64,000 nucleotides of DNA from Siderastrea radians. Lineage: Eukaryota > Cnidaria > Anthozoa > Scleractinia > Rhizangiidae. The notes under the pieces were generated by a model. That model ran no database searches. It saw nothing but the letters and a program-made list of their open reading frames with translations, and had not been told where the DNA came from. The translations under genes were made by a program, and so were the position numbers. The stretch spans positions 35,851,036-35,915,035 of the forward strand of contig OZ024897.1 in the NCBI GenBank assembly GCA_964017195.1, given 5' to 3'. Shown one piece after another: positions 23,231-36,069 of this stretch (positions are counted from its first letter, which is position 1; every line of letters starts with the position of its first letter).

Positions 23231-26200
23231 AATAGTTTAATACACTAATATTTTATATGTGTAAATTTAATCAAAATTGGATCAAAGAAATTTAAGCCCT
23301 TTTCCACCTCGCTAAAGTCATTTTAGTTCTTTCAACCCTTTTAAAGCAAGTTACTTAATAACATAGCTTAAATGTCTTTCAGCCACTTTTTGTAAATCCA
23401 ATTCGGCCATTTCTTTACGACCTTAAGGGGGAAAAGGCTTAATCATATGCCTACAGCTTTGGAGACAGGGTTAAAGAAACTTAAGCGACTTCAACAAAAT
23501 CATGCATCATCTTGACAAGGAAGAGGTAGAAGAGAGGAGAAGATAGCAAAAATTGCGAAATTCCTTCTCAAACTCACGTTTTTGACTTTTGTTTGTGGTG
23601 ATAAAAAGTTGTTTAGAGCGAGTTACCTTCAAAACCGCTCAAATGTCTTTGATCTGATTTTAATAAATCCATACATACATATTGACTCATTAATCTATAT
23701 ATGGACTAGTTATAACTGTCACCCTCATTTCAGAGGCTACGTGTAAGGCATAATTCATTGGGCACTTAACGTAACGATATGACAATTTGTGACGAATCCC
23801 CCCTCCCCCAAAGGAAAAAATTCCCCAAAGAAGAAACGTTACAAATCAGGCAGTCATAGGCGAATTTTTTTGTTTGCGTGCTACACACATATTCTAATTA
23901 TTTCCCACGTTGAAGTGAAAATAGTGGCAAGTATTTTCTTTGGGATGTAATTGAAATGGTCATCAATTTCCTAATGCAGCATTGATTGAAACTTGGCTTA
24001 TTCAACTGGATTGGTTACTCTAGTTTATAGTTTATGTTAATAATAGGTTACAGTTGTTGTTTTCTGTGCTTGATTGCAATGGAAATCTCTAGTTTAGATA
24101 ATCTTGACATTTAAAGACATACTGACAAAATTTTCAGTCAATCATGATATGGTGTCATCATTCTATTAAAGTTAAAACCTGTGATGTAACAGGGTTGAAA
24201 TGAATATTTCTTACTTAATTTACAGATTGTAGTATCGTAACAGAGCACAATTTGATTGCACTTAAACAATTTGTTTAAAATTAATGATATTTGGATATAG
24301 ACATTCCATACTCAATGCCACAAATCAGGCAGCAATAGAAGCAATTGTTTCTATCAAATACTGTCAAGGGGCAGAATGGTGAGAAATTCTGCGAAGTCAA
24401 AATAGCATTAGGGCACCTGTGTGTCAATTTTGAGGAACTTGAAATTAGCTTAAAATTGTCTACTTTTTTCGAAAACAAACGTTATTTTTGAAGATAAGCA
24501 TTATTATAAGTTTTGAATTGAATCCATTCTATCTTGTCTGCAAAGTTGGTAATATTCTATAACCTCGTTTATGAAATACATGCTTTGTCAAAATAAAAAG
24601 AAGTATATAAGAATGAAATGTGTGTTGTGTATGTAGAATATATTATTTACTATATTTTTAACTGGAAATTTGTGATCAATGACATTGGTTAAGGTCGCGC
24701 AGGACCCTTGCTCATCAATAAATTCATCAGCCAAATTTGTCGACGGGGTGCTACCTTGTAAAGCTTTAATTCGCTACATTTTGAACATCGATTCCGCTAA
24801 AATTTACAAAGGATGTTAGGGGTTTGTTGGAATTACATCATGATTGCCCTTTCACTGAGAGATGACCGTTGATGTTACAAACTCATAAAAGTTTAACTGC
24901 AGATAATGCGATTTTGTGTCAAATCTTTCAGCTAAAACAGCGCACCGAATTAAAGAATTATATAACCTAGTAATAAATCATAACCTCTTTTGCGCTATGA
25001 CAAGAACGAAAATTTCGATTTCAAAAATTGATAGAAGTTAGTGGCTTCTAAGAGAGTAAAAAGGTGAAATCTAACCTTCGAAACGTGCTATCTTCATTTT
25101 GAGAAGGACGTTTAAAAATTCGCTGTTGTCATAACACAATATAGTACACCAAGTTAATGCTCCTCGCGAATCATTTCCTGAAATTCTATATCGGCGGAGA
25201 AAACTTGGACACAAATTTGCAGGTTTCGAGGCTTCAGAAGACCTTCCGAGTCAATGTTTACAACAACTGCTATATTCAAAGTTGTAAATCTAATTATGAT
25301 AATTCGCTATGTTCCAGCGCACGAAAGTTTTCTCGGTTTGCGAACCCAATATCTTGTCAAAGTGAGGTCCACATATTAACTAAAATTATTATTAGGGCTT
25401 TATTTATCATCTATGACACCTATATGACACTGAACATCTTTTAAGGCACAAACTTCTAGACTTAATTAATCTTGCTGCATTTTGCCGCAAAATATGCAGC
25501 GAGATTTAGTCAAGAATTTCCCTATGCCCAATTTCAGACCATAATGGTCAAGCTCTATACACGTTTTGAGACCAAAAAGTCTCAGAAACCCTACCATTTG
25601 GGGCGGCACATACCTATATAGCTTATATAGGGACCCCCCCCCCCACCTTTCTGGTTAATCCTTATATCCAAAACTGGGCACTTTGACATGAAAGGTATCC
25701 TGAAAGAAAATCTTAGTTCAAAATACGTTTTTTTCTGTAAAATGGATATGACGTCTTCATGTGAATCAGAGAAGACCAAAACACGAAAATTTGTTCTTCT
25801 AATTCCAACTGGTAGTATAAAAATAGCCAATTTGTAAGGGTCGATTTTCCTGCAGCTTCGCCCTTGGAGAACTGATCACGTCTCGTAACAGATAATGTCC
25901 ACGGACTAATATCCGAACATATTTTAGCGCTAAATGGAGACTTGTGTATATATTCTCCAGTCTTTCCTGCATAATGTGACGTGCGAACTAGTTCAGCAAA
26001 AAGAGTCCAAATTTGGCTTATGCGCATGCACCAAGTGAAATATTGTACATTTTTACATCTTTATCCAAATGTTGCTGCAGTGTGAAAAAGTGCTTTTCTA
26101 GCAAAGTTTAGGTAAATTCAAGATCATAGCACCAAAAATTCAGTTTAACGTTTAAAAAAACGGGTTTTGGGGGGAAAATTCGGGAGTGTAAGGGTTAATA

Positions 26201-26744
26201 ACCCTAAAAAGTAAAAAAGTAGGGACAAAGCAGTGGTTAACAATTATCAGCAATAGAGACAAAACAAGCATCTAAGGCCTGGTTTAGAAGTCGAATTTCT
26301 CATGCAACAAATCGAATAATTCAATTAGGCGCATTTGATTTAGTCACTATGCCGAATCAAATGCATAAATAATGTTAAAATAATTTTTTTACCAAAAAAG
26401 CAAACAAAATATGAGCTCTGCATGTGTTACAAATCTATGTAAATTTCTTTGCCGTAATCTGCAAAACAACAACGTGAACTGACGGAATTTTGATTAAATT
26501 AAAGAACGTAGACCACGATAACTCGAAAGTTCTTTATTTCTTTGGCATTAACTACTTTCTTTGAATCTTTTACTCTAGCTATTTTTTACAGCTATTTCAA
26601 TTAACGTTGACGGATCAAAGCTTTTCCGAAGCCTACGCGACAAGTTCGAACGATAGTTTTGGTAGACGTTGAGGGCTGCTCCATGTGCTGAATGCTAACG
26701 AGATATGATGAATTCGTGCGTTTTTCTTTCTCTTCAGACAAATG
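23231..26744. other. Long AT-rich intergenic region
   Basis: No gene, inverted repeat or tandem array stands out over about 3.5 kb. Short open frames (24281-24478 -, 25157-25444 +, 25591-26027 -) have no recognisable domain. Homopolymer C and G runs lie near 25630 and 26170. Confidence 0.5.
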
Positions 26745-26995
26745 GAAACATATAGTATCTTCGTTTTCGTGTTAAACCTGGGTATGGTAAAATCGGAGTT
26801 TCTCAAGGCATAACGCCTGGTGTTTGTGATAAACAGGTTTGCTATATAGGTAGGAGATATGTTGATTTGGACCTTGTACATAATTATTGCAATTTCCTGT
26901 AGACGACGGTTTGTTAGAGTTGGTAGCAGCTTTTGGGCGACAAAGAAGCCATATAGGAAAAAAAGCGCAAACGTCATTAAATTTAAAATGCCCAA
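26745..26995 (-). pseudogene. Non-LTR retrotransposon C-terminal tail, fragment
   Basis: The minus-strand peptide has LPTLTNRRLQEIAIIMYKVQ, then NISPTYIANLF, then YALRNSDFTIPRFNT. This is the order seen after the reverse transcriptase core in CR1/L2-type elements of marine animals (RR...LAI.MYK...L.P.Y...LF...Y.LRN..F..PR.NT). After RFNT the expected YGK...SI continuation is lost. No RT catalytic core lies upstream, so this is a truncated, decayed copy. Confidence 0.55.
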
Positions 26996-27138
26996 GAGCG
27001 CGCGGAAGCCTGAGCGCGCGCGCCCAGTTTAAATGGAATGAAAAACATTGTTCAAGCCCTGTGGTGCCATTGAACCGAGCTTAAAAATGTTTTCCTTTTC
27101 AAATTGCTTCCGTCGCGCTCCGGACCCAGAACACATTC

Positions 27139-27844
27139 TTAGTCCTCTAAAATGAATGTCTGATAGAGTGTGGCCGGGGGAGTTAAAATGTTCCGCGACA
27201 GGGAAACCGGGTGTGTTCTTTTCAACGCTTCGTTGGTGTTCTCCGAATCGCTCGCGGAGAGAACGTTCGGTTTCCCCAATGTACAGCCTTGGACATCAAC
27301 GGCACGAGATGCAGTAAACACTGTTCTCCGATTTGCAGTTGAAGTGCTCGCGGATGGTAGTTGAGCACTTCGGTCCGCGTACATGTACATCGGACGTGGT
27401 GTACTGGTAGGTGCCGCAGCGTGGGTGTTCACACGCGAATGTTCCTGGTTCGTCTGTTACACAGTGGTCGGAGGTATGTACTAGGAGATCTCTGAGGCTG
27501 CAATGGCGTCGATATGCAACAATAGGTGGTGCTGGAAATATTGCTGCGGTCGTTGGGTTACTTATCAGGATGTTAAAGTTGTTAAGCAAAATGTGCTTAA
27601 TGCGTGAACTTAGAGGATAGTAGGTGAGTACCAGAGCGATCCTTTCTTCGCTGTGCCTGACACGTTTCTCGAGTGCTTCCTGACCTGAGATGGAATGCAC
27701 TCTTTCCCGATCATTGCGCAGTAGATCGGAAGGATAGCCACGGTCTTCAAAGAAGGTGGTCATTTCTTCACATTTTTCAACAAAAAAGTCTCCCGAGTTT
27801 CTACTTGCTTGCTGAGACTTAACCAATCTCTCAGGTGTACACAT
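27139..27844 (-). pseudogene. Penelope-like element C-terminus with GIY-YIG endonuclease
   Basis: Read on the minus strand, it has the linker typical of PLE proteins (ALVLTYYPLSSRIKHILL, FPAPPIVAYRRHCSLRDLLV, PGTFACEHPRCGTY) with C/H residues, then NSVYCISCR, stop, CPRLYIGETERSLRERFGEH and FPVAEHFNSPGHTLSDI. The second part is the GIY-YIG nuclease core (LYIGET...LRERFGEH) that PLEs use to nick target DNA. A single TGA (27296-27298), where CGA would give Arg, splits the frame; the rest is intact. The RT upstream is missing, so the copy is 5'-truncated. Confidence 0.82.
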
Positions 27845-28077
27845 ATGGAGAACGGTTTCATACTGAAGGAGGGCTATGTCCGAAATATTTGTGTTTGTAA
27901 ACTACACAAAATGACACTTTTTACACCATTTTTTAAGTTTTTTTTGTTTGTTTATAGTACAAATTTTTTTAGCTCGCTCGTATTTTTAAAATGTGCAATA
28001 GAGAGCAATTCAGGCTAAAACACTTTCAAGATAAAATAGAAAGCAATAGGCATTATACATACCACAAAAAACCTTTC

Positions 28078-28126
28078 GAGATTGGTTAAGTCTCATGCAA
28101 GCAAGTAGAAACTCGGGAGACTTCTG
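28078..28126 (+). repeat. PLE fragment, inverted relative to 27139-27844
   Basis: GAGATTGGTTAAGTCTCA(T)GCAAGCAAGTAGAAACTCGGGAGACTT-type sequence on + matches the complement of about 27790-27836, coding RLVKS.QASRNSGDF in both. It is a second, opposite fragment of the same family about 240 bases away. Confidence 0.72.
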
Positions 28127-29590
28127 GAAAAGCCAAGTGATAGGTATGTGTCGTTAAAGGCAAGTGCGTTTATATATTAAGTAATGAGTGAAAGTTGGCC
28201 CATTCTCTGTAATAAAATGTCAAAATTTCGGTGCTGTGCAATTGCACTTTTAAGGGTCTTCATCGGTAGGTTAATCCCCCCCCCAACTAGAGGCGGCCAG
28301 GCCTACAGCTCTTCAGAAACCTAGCTACGCCCCTGTAGATAAAATCTTAATTAAAAGTGTCAAATGTATTTAGTATTTAACAGTTTAATTGGGGACACTT
28401 AAATTGAGAATGCTAAAAAAAACTAACAAGGACAGTTATTACAAGAGAAAATGAGGAAAAGAAAAAGACACTTAAAAGGAGAGAGATATTGCCTTTGAGA
28501 ACGCTGTTCCCCTGGCCAAGACGTCTGCATAGAGGTCAATTTTTATTGAGCTATTTTGTCTACAAAATAGCCTCATAGTCGGCGTGCAGCCTCAAGTTTC
28601 TGGGAAGGTTGGTTCTTTGGTTGGTTGGTTTTTGGGTGGACCATGGTCGGCATTCCCGATGAATGTCGAATTTTACCGAAAGGCTAGTTGTCGGGGCCGG
28701 AACAAAAATGCAGATGAGAACGCACGGAAAATTCCGCTACTAAAGCGACACGACGAAAGTGTCCGGATTTCATTTGTTTGACGTTGGATATTTATATATC
28801 AAAGAGAAATGGCTGGCTTCCTTGTGGTAGACTTCCTTAGAAAACGAATCGTCAGCACAAACCTGGTTTAAACGTGAGTGGAAGCGAGTTCTAGTAAATA
28901 ATTCGTGGGTTATCTGATATTTATGATGTTCGGTCTAGGAAATATTTGTCAGCTTCGTTTGTTTTGGTAGATAAGAATTGGAACAAATCCTTTGTACGCA
29001 TGCGCATAACTTACTTTTGGAGTTATATGATTCAACTTTAGAGTGTGAGAAATAACGTGACTTCTGTGCAGGGATGTCTCATAGTAAATGATGGTAAATA
29101 GATGGCAAGTAGTTTGAAGGTATAACAAGAAAGCCCATTGGGCATTTTAACCGGCCATTCTGACCCTCCCCACCCCTAGGTTTCACAAATGTTCGCGCGA
29201 TTCCTGTTTTTTTTACGAACCGGCGTGACGAAAAGTGTGATTGTCTGACACAATATTTTGACTATAGCGGTACTGGATGACGTAATGTTTAAACTCTGAT
29301 GACTCAGCTTATCTTTCTTATTGCTTTATTTGTGCTGAAAAACGCAAAATCATTCAAACGTTGAATGTCGATATGAATTCGTCCACAACTGAGAATGCTC
29401 ACACAGGGACGACGAAGTATTTACTGTTGTTCCTAGACCTTAAATGCAAACAGTGAACATAGCAGTAGAATCAAAATATAACGCTTGATAAACACGAGCT
29501 CGAGTAGATCGTCAGAGTATGGGGCACGTCAAGGCATATCTCATGACGTGATGCTTAAATCCAGTTTGCTAACCCGGTAATCCCCTTGCA
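28127..29590. other. Intergenic; solo hAT-like end
   Basis: CTAGCTACGCCCCTG at 28321 looks like a solitary hAT right terminus; no partner was found. Otherwise no gene or repeat stands out. Confidence 0.45.
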
Positions 29591-31050
29591 AAAGTAAACA
29601 AGCGAGCGGGGACGAAAGTCGCCCACGTCTTTGAAAGCTAACGCGCCTGTCGAGCCGCAATCGATTTCGCGCTCACTCGCCTGTTTTTCTTTTCCTTCAC
29701 TATCTATCTCTGAACGGAAAGTGAGACTGCTCGTAGCCTTTAGCGAACACCACACGAAAACCACACAAATCCGTCGATAATATTCAGATATTTTCGTTCT
29801 TTCAATGCAAAAAGACTCGTAACACCTGCCTTATTAATTAATCTCCTTATAAATGATTGATTCGCCTCAACTTCTCTCCGTTCACAAGAACTATCATGTA
29901 CTGATGGTGCAATCAACTAATATTGCATCATCATGCTAGTACCAATTCCTTCTCTTCCTAGCCCACGCCGGCAAAACGCAACTGTCCTTTTTGTCCGCTG
30001 CGAAATACAAGTTAGCCAATCAGAAACCTTACAATCCACTTCGCAACCCCCCCCCCTCAATAAAACGCCAAGGGAGACTGCCTCTCACGCAAAACGCAAC
30101 TTTCAAAGCAAATCACATTCACAGAAGCGTGATATGCTCCTGACATTCACAAATCCTTCTGACTCCCACATTTTTACACCCCTCAAAATGTCAATCCCAA
30201 TTAAAAAACACTCCTGCGCTAAAAAAATTTTCACCATAACCACTAACTAGATCAGACAACACAGCCAATTTCGCATTCAATCCTATTTTCGCATTCAATC
30301 CTATCAAAAACAAGCGAGCGGGGACGAAAGTCGCCCACGTCTTTGAAAACTAACGCGCCTGTCGAGCCGCAATCGATTTCGCGCTCACTCGCCTGTTTTT
30401 CTTTTCCTTCACTATCTACCTCTGAACGGAAAGTGAGACTGCTCGTAGCCTTTAGCGAACACCACACGCAAACCACACAAATCCGTCGATAATATTCAGA
30501 TATTTTCGTTCTTTCAATGCAAAAAGACTCGTAACACCTGCCTTATTACTAAAAAAACTCCTTATTAATGACGATTCCTTCGTATCAACTTCTCGCCTCA
30601 AATAAACACTCATTTCTCTCCGTTCACAAGAACTATCATGTACTGATGTGCAATCAACTAATATTGCATCATCATACTAGTACCAATTCCTTCTCTTCCT
30701 AGCCCACGCCGGCAAAACGCAACTGTCCTTTTTGTCCGCTGCGATATACAAGTTAGCCTATCAGAAACCTTACAATCCACTTCGCAAACCAACCCCCCCC
30801 CCTTCCATAAAACGCCAAGGGAAACTGCCTCTCACGCAAAACGCAACTTTCAAAGCAAATCACATTCACAGAAGCGTGATATGGTCCTGACATTCACAAA
30901 TCCTTCTGACTCCCACATTTTTACACCCCTCAAAATGTCAATCCCAATAAAAAAAACTCCTGCGCTAAAAAAAATTTCACCATAGCCACTAACTAGATCA
31001 GACAACACAGTCAATTTCGCATTCAATCCTATTTTCGTATTCAATCCTAT
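29591..31050 (+). repeat. 712-bp tandem segmental duplication
   Basis: The first copy (29591-30302) and second copy (30303-31050) align nearly base for base, starting AGCGAGCGGGGACGAAAGTC (29601 and 30313) and ending ATTCAATCCTATCAAAAA. The second copy holds about 40 extra bases near 30550-30600. Short related minus-strand frames (..CSLKATSSLTFRSE..) are present in both but have no known domain. Confidence 0.88.
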
Positions 31051-32846
31051 CAAAAATAATGCACGCGCAAGAAGTGGCGCAAGAAGTTCTTGCGCCGCAA
31101 GAACACGCAAGCCCGCGCAAGAAGTGAAAGTGCTAGGTTTTTGCAGTTTACCCGCAAGAACATTCGAAACGCAAGAAGTTGAAAATCTAGCCGCAAGAAG
31201 TTACTAATGTTACCGCAAGCCGCAAGAAGGCGCAAGAAGTAGTGAGGGTCCAGCCGCAGAAACTTGTAGTGCTCGTGTTAGTGTGAGGTATTGCAAAAGT
31301 AATGAGAGCGAATCTCGCGCTCTATTCTCTTTGAAATATCACCGAGCTTTCGAGCGATTTTTCGTCGTGTTGGCGTGTTGGCGCAACAATCCGCCAAGTC
31401 AAGCGAAAGTTCACAAGGCTAATCAAAAAATCAAGGAAGCAAATGTTCAAACAACCGAAGTATCGAAGAAAATTCACATCACGAAATGGAATATCTGCCA
31501 GCTTTCCGACTGCAAGATAAACACCCGGTAAACATGATCTCCGGCACATGACAAAACATGAACAATTTTTTTAAGCGTGTCTCAGATACAGTGATACGGG
31601 TTCAACTCAGAACTGACTCAATTCAGTTTTTCATTCCATCCAAGAAATAGAAACAAAAAGGTCCAAAAGCTATAATTGCGGCAAACTGCGCGAACTCTTC
31701 TTTGACAGGCAAGACAAGACCAGACTTACACATGCAGGAGGTCATGCCATCGCGTGGGTGAAGTCATCAAGAATCCCTGCATCTTTACCAGTTTAATTTC
31801 CCAGCAAAAAAGGGATACTCGAAGAAATAGCATAGACATATGATTTCAACTACACATTCGCCTTTCGACACAGCTTGCTGCCCGGGGCTTGCTGTCTTGA
31901 CGACTAAGAGAACTGCTCATGCATTGCGTTGCAAAATGTCATTCAAGCAAATCATACCAAATTTGCATACGGCAGATTTGTGTTTACTCAGGTTAGAATT
32001 GACGTGCCGAATTTCTTTCAGATCGCGGAGTTTTAGTTTCCTTCAGACTTTTTCGGTTTACTTCGAAGATTTAAAATGTGATATCGACTTCAGCGTAATG
32101 AGTGGAACTATTTTTACAAACATAATGTGTTTTTCCAATTAAGACTTCGGGTATTATTTCTTCTCATCTGAGTGACCATGTTCATTTCTCACACGTGTGA
32201 GCGCAACTAATTAAAAGTATTTGTCCGAGTTTAATATGTTGGTGGAAGTACAGCAACACTGAACAGGTGAATGTCGGTTCTTTAATAATGTGACTGATAG
32301 ACTGTGCTTTGCCATTGTTCCTCATTTAAGTGAAATAAATCGAGCGAAACCTTTCGCGCCGCTAAGCGTACCGCATGTCTGGGACTCCGGGACACATAAA
32401 CAATAACACGCGTGCTTCGTTTGAGTCTCGTTTCTCCCTAGCCGTTAAAAAATAACATAGAAGGCGACCAGTGTCAAATTCAGAACCGAGTGAACTCTTT
32501 ATCGGATAAAAAATTCAAAACCGAAGAAAAAAACTTACAAGGGACCAAATAAACAACTGATTGCAAGTTACAAAGGCAGCCAATTTCGAACGTGCCTTGC
32601 GCTATAAAGTGGTCTCTTTTTTACCTTCTCCGGGTTCCGGGTTTTTAAGGTGTTAGGGCAAAGACGTTCTTGCGCTTACTTGCGGTCCAGATATCTTACC
32701 ACAAAGAAGTTCTTGCGGTTTTAACTTCTAAACGCAAAGACGTTCTTGCGGCTTGCAGTATTCAAGTGCAGGCATCCTGCAAGTAGCCGCAAGAAGTTCT
32801 CGGCTTGCGGACGCAAAAAGAAGTTCTTGCGCGTGCATTATTTTTG
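31051..32846. mobile_element. 1.8-kb non-autonomous DNA transposon with GCAAGAA subterminal repeats
   Basis: Exact 23-bp inverted ends begin CAAAAATAATGCACGCGCAA on both sides. The left 200 bases contain about ten GCAAGAA/GCAAGAAGT motifs in both orientations, and the right 190 bases carry several more (TTCTTGCG). Clustered subterminal motifs are usual transposase-binding sites in hAT and CACTA elements. The interior has no transposase. The left end abuts the 712-bp duplication exactly; no target duplication is visible. Confidence 0.8.
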
Positions 32847-34125
32847 GGCTGTATTGTACAAAAAACCCCAAACTTAAACAACCCTTCGCCGTTCATATCT
32901 TAAATACTGTAAATTAAAAGACAAAAACATAGGAAGGTAACATTCAGAAGACTAACATGCGCATGCGTCTTGTATAAGACAGTACCGCTCTTGAGTACCC
33001 GTACCACAAGCTTTACAGCACTTCTTCGTATGTTAAGCCAACTTGCTTTCACCAAAAACCGTGTCCATTTTATAAACCGGCGGTCGCCATCATGGCGACG
33101 GCCGGTTAAAAAGGGCAGAATCGTGAATTTCGAACTAAAACGAATTATTGTTCGCACCTTTTGGTAGGTTTTAAAATTAATGCCCATGCCACTCGATCAC
33201 TAGGTCCGTCAAAGGCATAAGGTCGGCAAGGTAAAAGACTGTATGGGTGGCATAAACGTTGCTCGTACGTGCGACTAGCTAAGCGCAAAGTTAGAGGCGA
33301 CTTCCCAGAGAAATGGGTTTCTGGTTAGGCTGCGTGGCGGTAGCGGGATTGGTTTGTACAAAGTTTGAGCGGAAAGATCAGCACGACAATCAAATCAAAT
33401 CAAAACAATTATCACCGCCAATACGAAGACAAAAACGCAATAGCTCCACGCAAGATTCGTTTCACAGTTTTATAGACAAAGAAAATCGGTTATCATTTTC
33501 CAGATTTAAAAAACGCATAAATTTACTCATTACCCGCTTCCTTTTAAGTTTCTCCCTTTGTTACACAACTCTAGCTACCACGAAAGCCAATAAAAAGCGC
33601 CGAAAACGAACTTATGACAGTCTCGTGAAAGTCTCGTGACTCGCCATTGAACTTTGTCTCATCACTTGTTTGTACGTGACAAAACACCACTTGTTTACAC
33701 TAAACAGTAACCTGATCTCACGCTCAATCAACATAACACGTTCTTTACACATGAAACGACCTACACAAAACATTATCACATGACTGCCTGGCCGTGCGAT
33801 AAAATCGCCGCACCCCCACCCCCATCCCCGGAGCTATTAAAGCAAAATTTGGCCTTGACTTGATCACGTGTACTCCATGTGATAAAATTCACCACACATT
33901 GTTTACCACACAGGCGAACCACTCCATTTTATTCTCGAATTCGCTCATTTAAAATTCCAACGATTCCTTCCCCTATTACCACCTCTCTACATAACAAAAC
34001 ATCCCTTAATATTATTTTCACCTAATTTTGCATGTTACTTTCACATCAAAACGCTCATGAAAACAAAATTTATTCGCTGAACACAACCACTAATTTTTGC
34101 GTGGCTTCAGCGAAGCTGAGACCAC
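32847..34125. other. Intergenic, no supported gene
   Basis: It contains a short palindrome AACCGGCGGTCGCCATC/ATGGCGACGGCCGGTT near 33077 and an unrecognised open frame at 33313-33639 (+). Confidence 0.5.
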
Positions 34126-34688
34126 TACCGTGTGGCACCAATATTTTTGCGGGAGTTTAATTTTGCGAATGGCGATTTTTTTCTGTGTTTTGCGGGACTA
34201 ATTTTTGCGATTGGGGAAACTGTTTATTCTTCCTTGGAATTAACTTTTGCGATTTTCTGGAAGCCGCCTTCTATTAGGAATTACAACATTTTCGTTTTTT
34301 GAGTATAAACAATCAAATGCAGGTGAACAACATGCAGATGTATAACACGTTAAATCAGTTAATCAATGGAGTACCTTTCGACGATCCTTTTCTTTAAAGC
34401 TTTTAACAGCTTAATACTTGTAATGTACCGACTGCAATTTCATCGTTTTATTTCTGAATGTTTTGCTTCTAATTTCGTTTTATTTTTGAACGAAAGAGAC
34501 GGCTTAAATAAATGGGCACCAACATAATATTACATCACATGTAAAAGGCGATGTTTGTATACAAATTTCGACAGTGGAGTAAATTTTTGCGGGAATTATT
34601 TTTTTCGCGGGAACTTTTGCAGCGGATCGTGAAAAAACCGCGAAAATCCCAAAAATTTGAATCCGGAAAAAATTAGCGCCACATGGTA
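34126..34688. mobile_element. MITE, TACCGTGTGGC family, copy 1
   Basis: The left end TACCGTGTGGCACCAAT...TTTTGCGGGAGTTTAATTT is inverted on the right, which reads TACCATGTGGCGCTAAT in reverse complement. TA lies at both edges. TTTTTGCGGGA motifs repeat inside both arms. No ORF. Confidence 0.7.
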
Positions 34689-36069
34689 TGTCAGCACGTG
34701 CGACTTTTCTGGCTTTTTTGACAGTTTGCTGCGTGACTATTCATGCAAGAGTTGCACAAGGCACACAGTGGCATGATCTTTTCTAACAAGGCACGCTTAT
34801 TACTCGATTTTAGCCGTGTGTTCCAAAATGTAAGTCCGTGTGAAATAATGTAGAAAATAAAACAGAGCTTATATATATATTTGTCTGGATACAGGAGTTG
34901 CCACGTTCGTCAAGCATGATGTCACGCAAGAAGAAGACGTACGTGACTTTCAAGATCGGCTATTCTCTTCTGGTTCAAACATTACTAAATTAATTTTTGT
35001 GACAAGTTACGCTTCCTACTAGATCCAAAACATTTGTCCATGGAAAAATAATCTTTATAATTGAAAGCCACAAAATTAAATTTCAATCCATTAAGCTTCC
35101 GAAAAACGTCTGAGAATGAGCTTCAGAAAGGACTGTTTTGAATTATTTTGTTTGTCCCATATTCACACTGTTGTCAGATATTTTACAGATTTTATCTCAC
35201 TTTCTTCTTGTTTTGTCGTAAGTTGAAGCCACACTTGTGCGTATTAGCGTACCATCTATTTGATCAATGACGTATACGAATTCGAAACCACTAACATAAA
35301 CTCAAACATTGATCTTTGATCACCCTCATTCTGTAAAAAAGCCCTGGGAACGAGGTTGCACAATGTCGGACACAGCTCCACTTATAAGGTAAACTCTGTC
35401 TAAAAACCAATACTTTTCGAATGCTCAACGCTACTCAAATAAACATCCCAGTAGTGTACCTTGGTACACGCACGTTCATTCAACAACCATTTCCGTACCT
35501 CTTCTTGACAGCTACAAAATAGCTCACGCACGCTATGCGTGCCTATGTTTTAATGTTAGGAAAGCGGTTTCGTTAAGTTTTGTCGACAAAAATGACTTCC
35601 ATGATGATTTCCATAACCAGAGAAAATGTTAGGTGGCGTACGTCTCGGGAAATAGACCTGTTTCAGGGCCAATTGATAAATATCTTTGTGAAAGTGACAT
35701 ATTCTGGTTAACGCCAGTGTCCCTTTCTGACCCCTCATAATCTTTTAATGAATGGTCAGACAGAGCAATACAGGAAAAATAGACTTCTTTCAAAAATGTG
35801 GGACTGTTCTAGTTTACTAAATCCTCAACTTCCCCAAAAAATGTTACTTGTTTTCGAAAAAAATTTTCTTCTGAGATATTCAGAGAAGCGTATAATATAT
35901 AGTATTATAAGAAGTTGCAAACAATTGAGGCAGATAATAAACTTGTTCAAGCCAAACTTCTTAAAGCCAAGGCTAATACAATTTCGTGGCCCTCCTTTTA
36001 CTCAAATGTGTTTCAAAATTGCTAAATAAAATGCTTCGGAGTCGCAGTCCTCATGACCATGTACAGATA
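34689..36069. other. Intergenic DNA before array 2
   Basis: No supported gene. The final bases before the array show no similarity to the inner flank of array 1. Confidence 0.5.

Noticed and set aside
29555..30476. Two related minus-strand proteins (ATSSLTFRSE type)
   Set aside because: They arise from the two copies of the 712-bp duplication, are short, and show no known domain or splice context.
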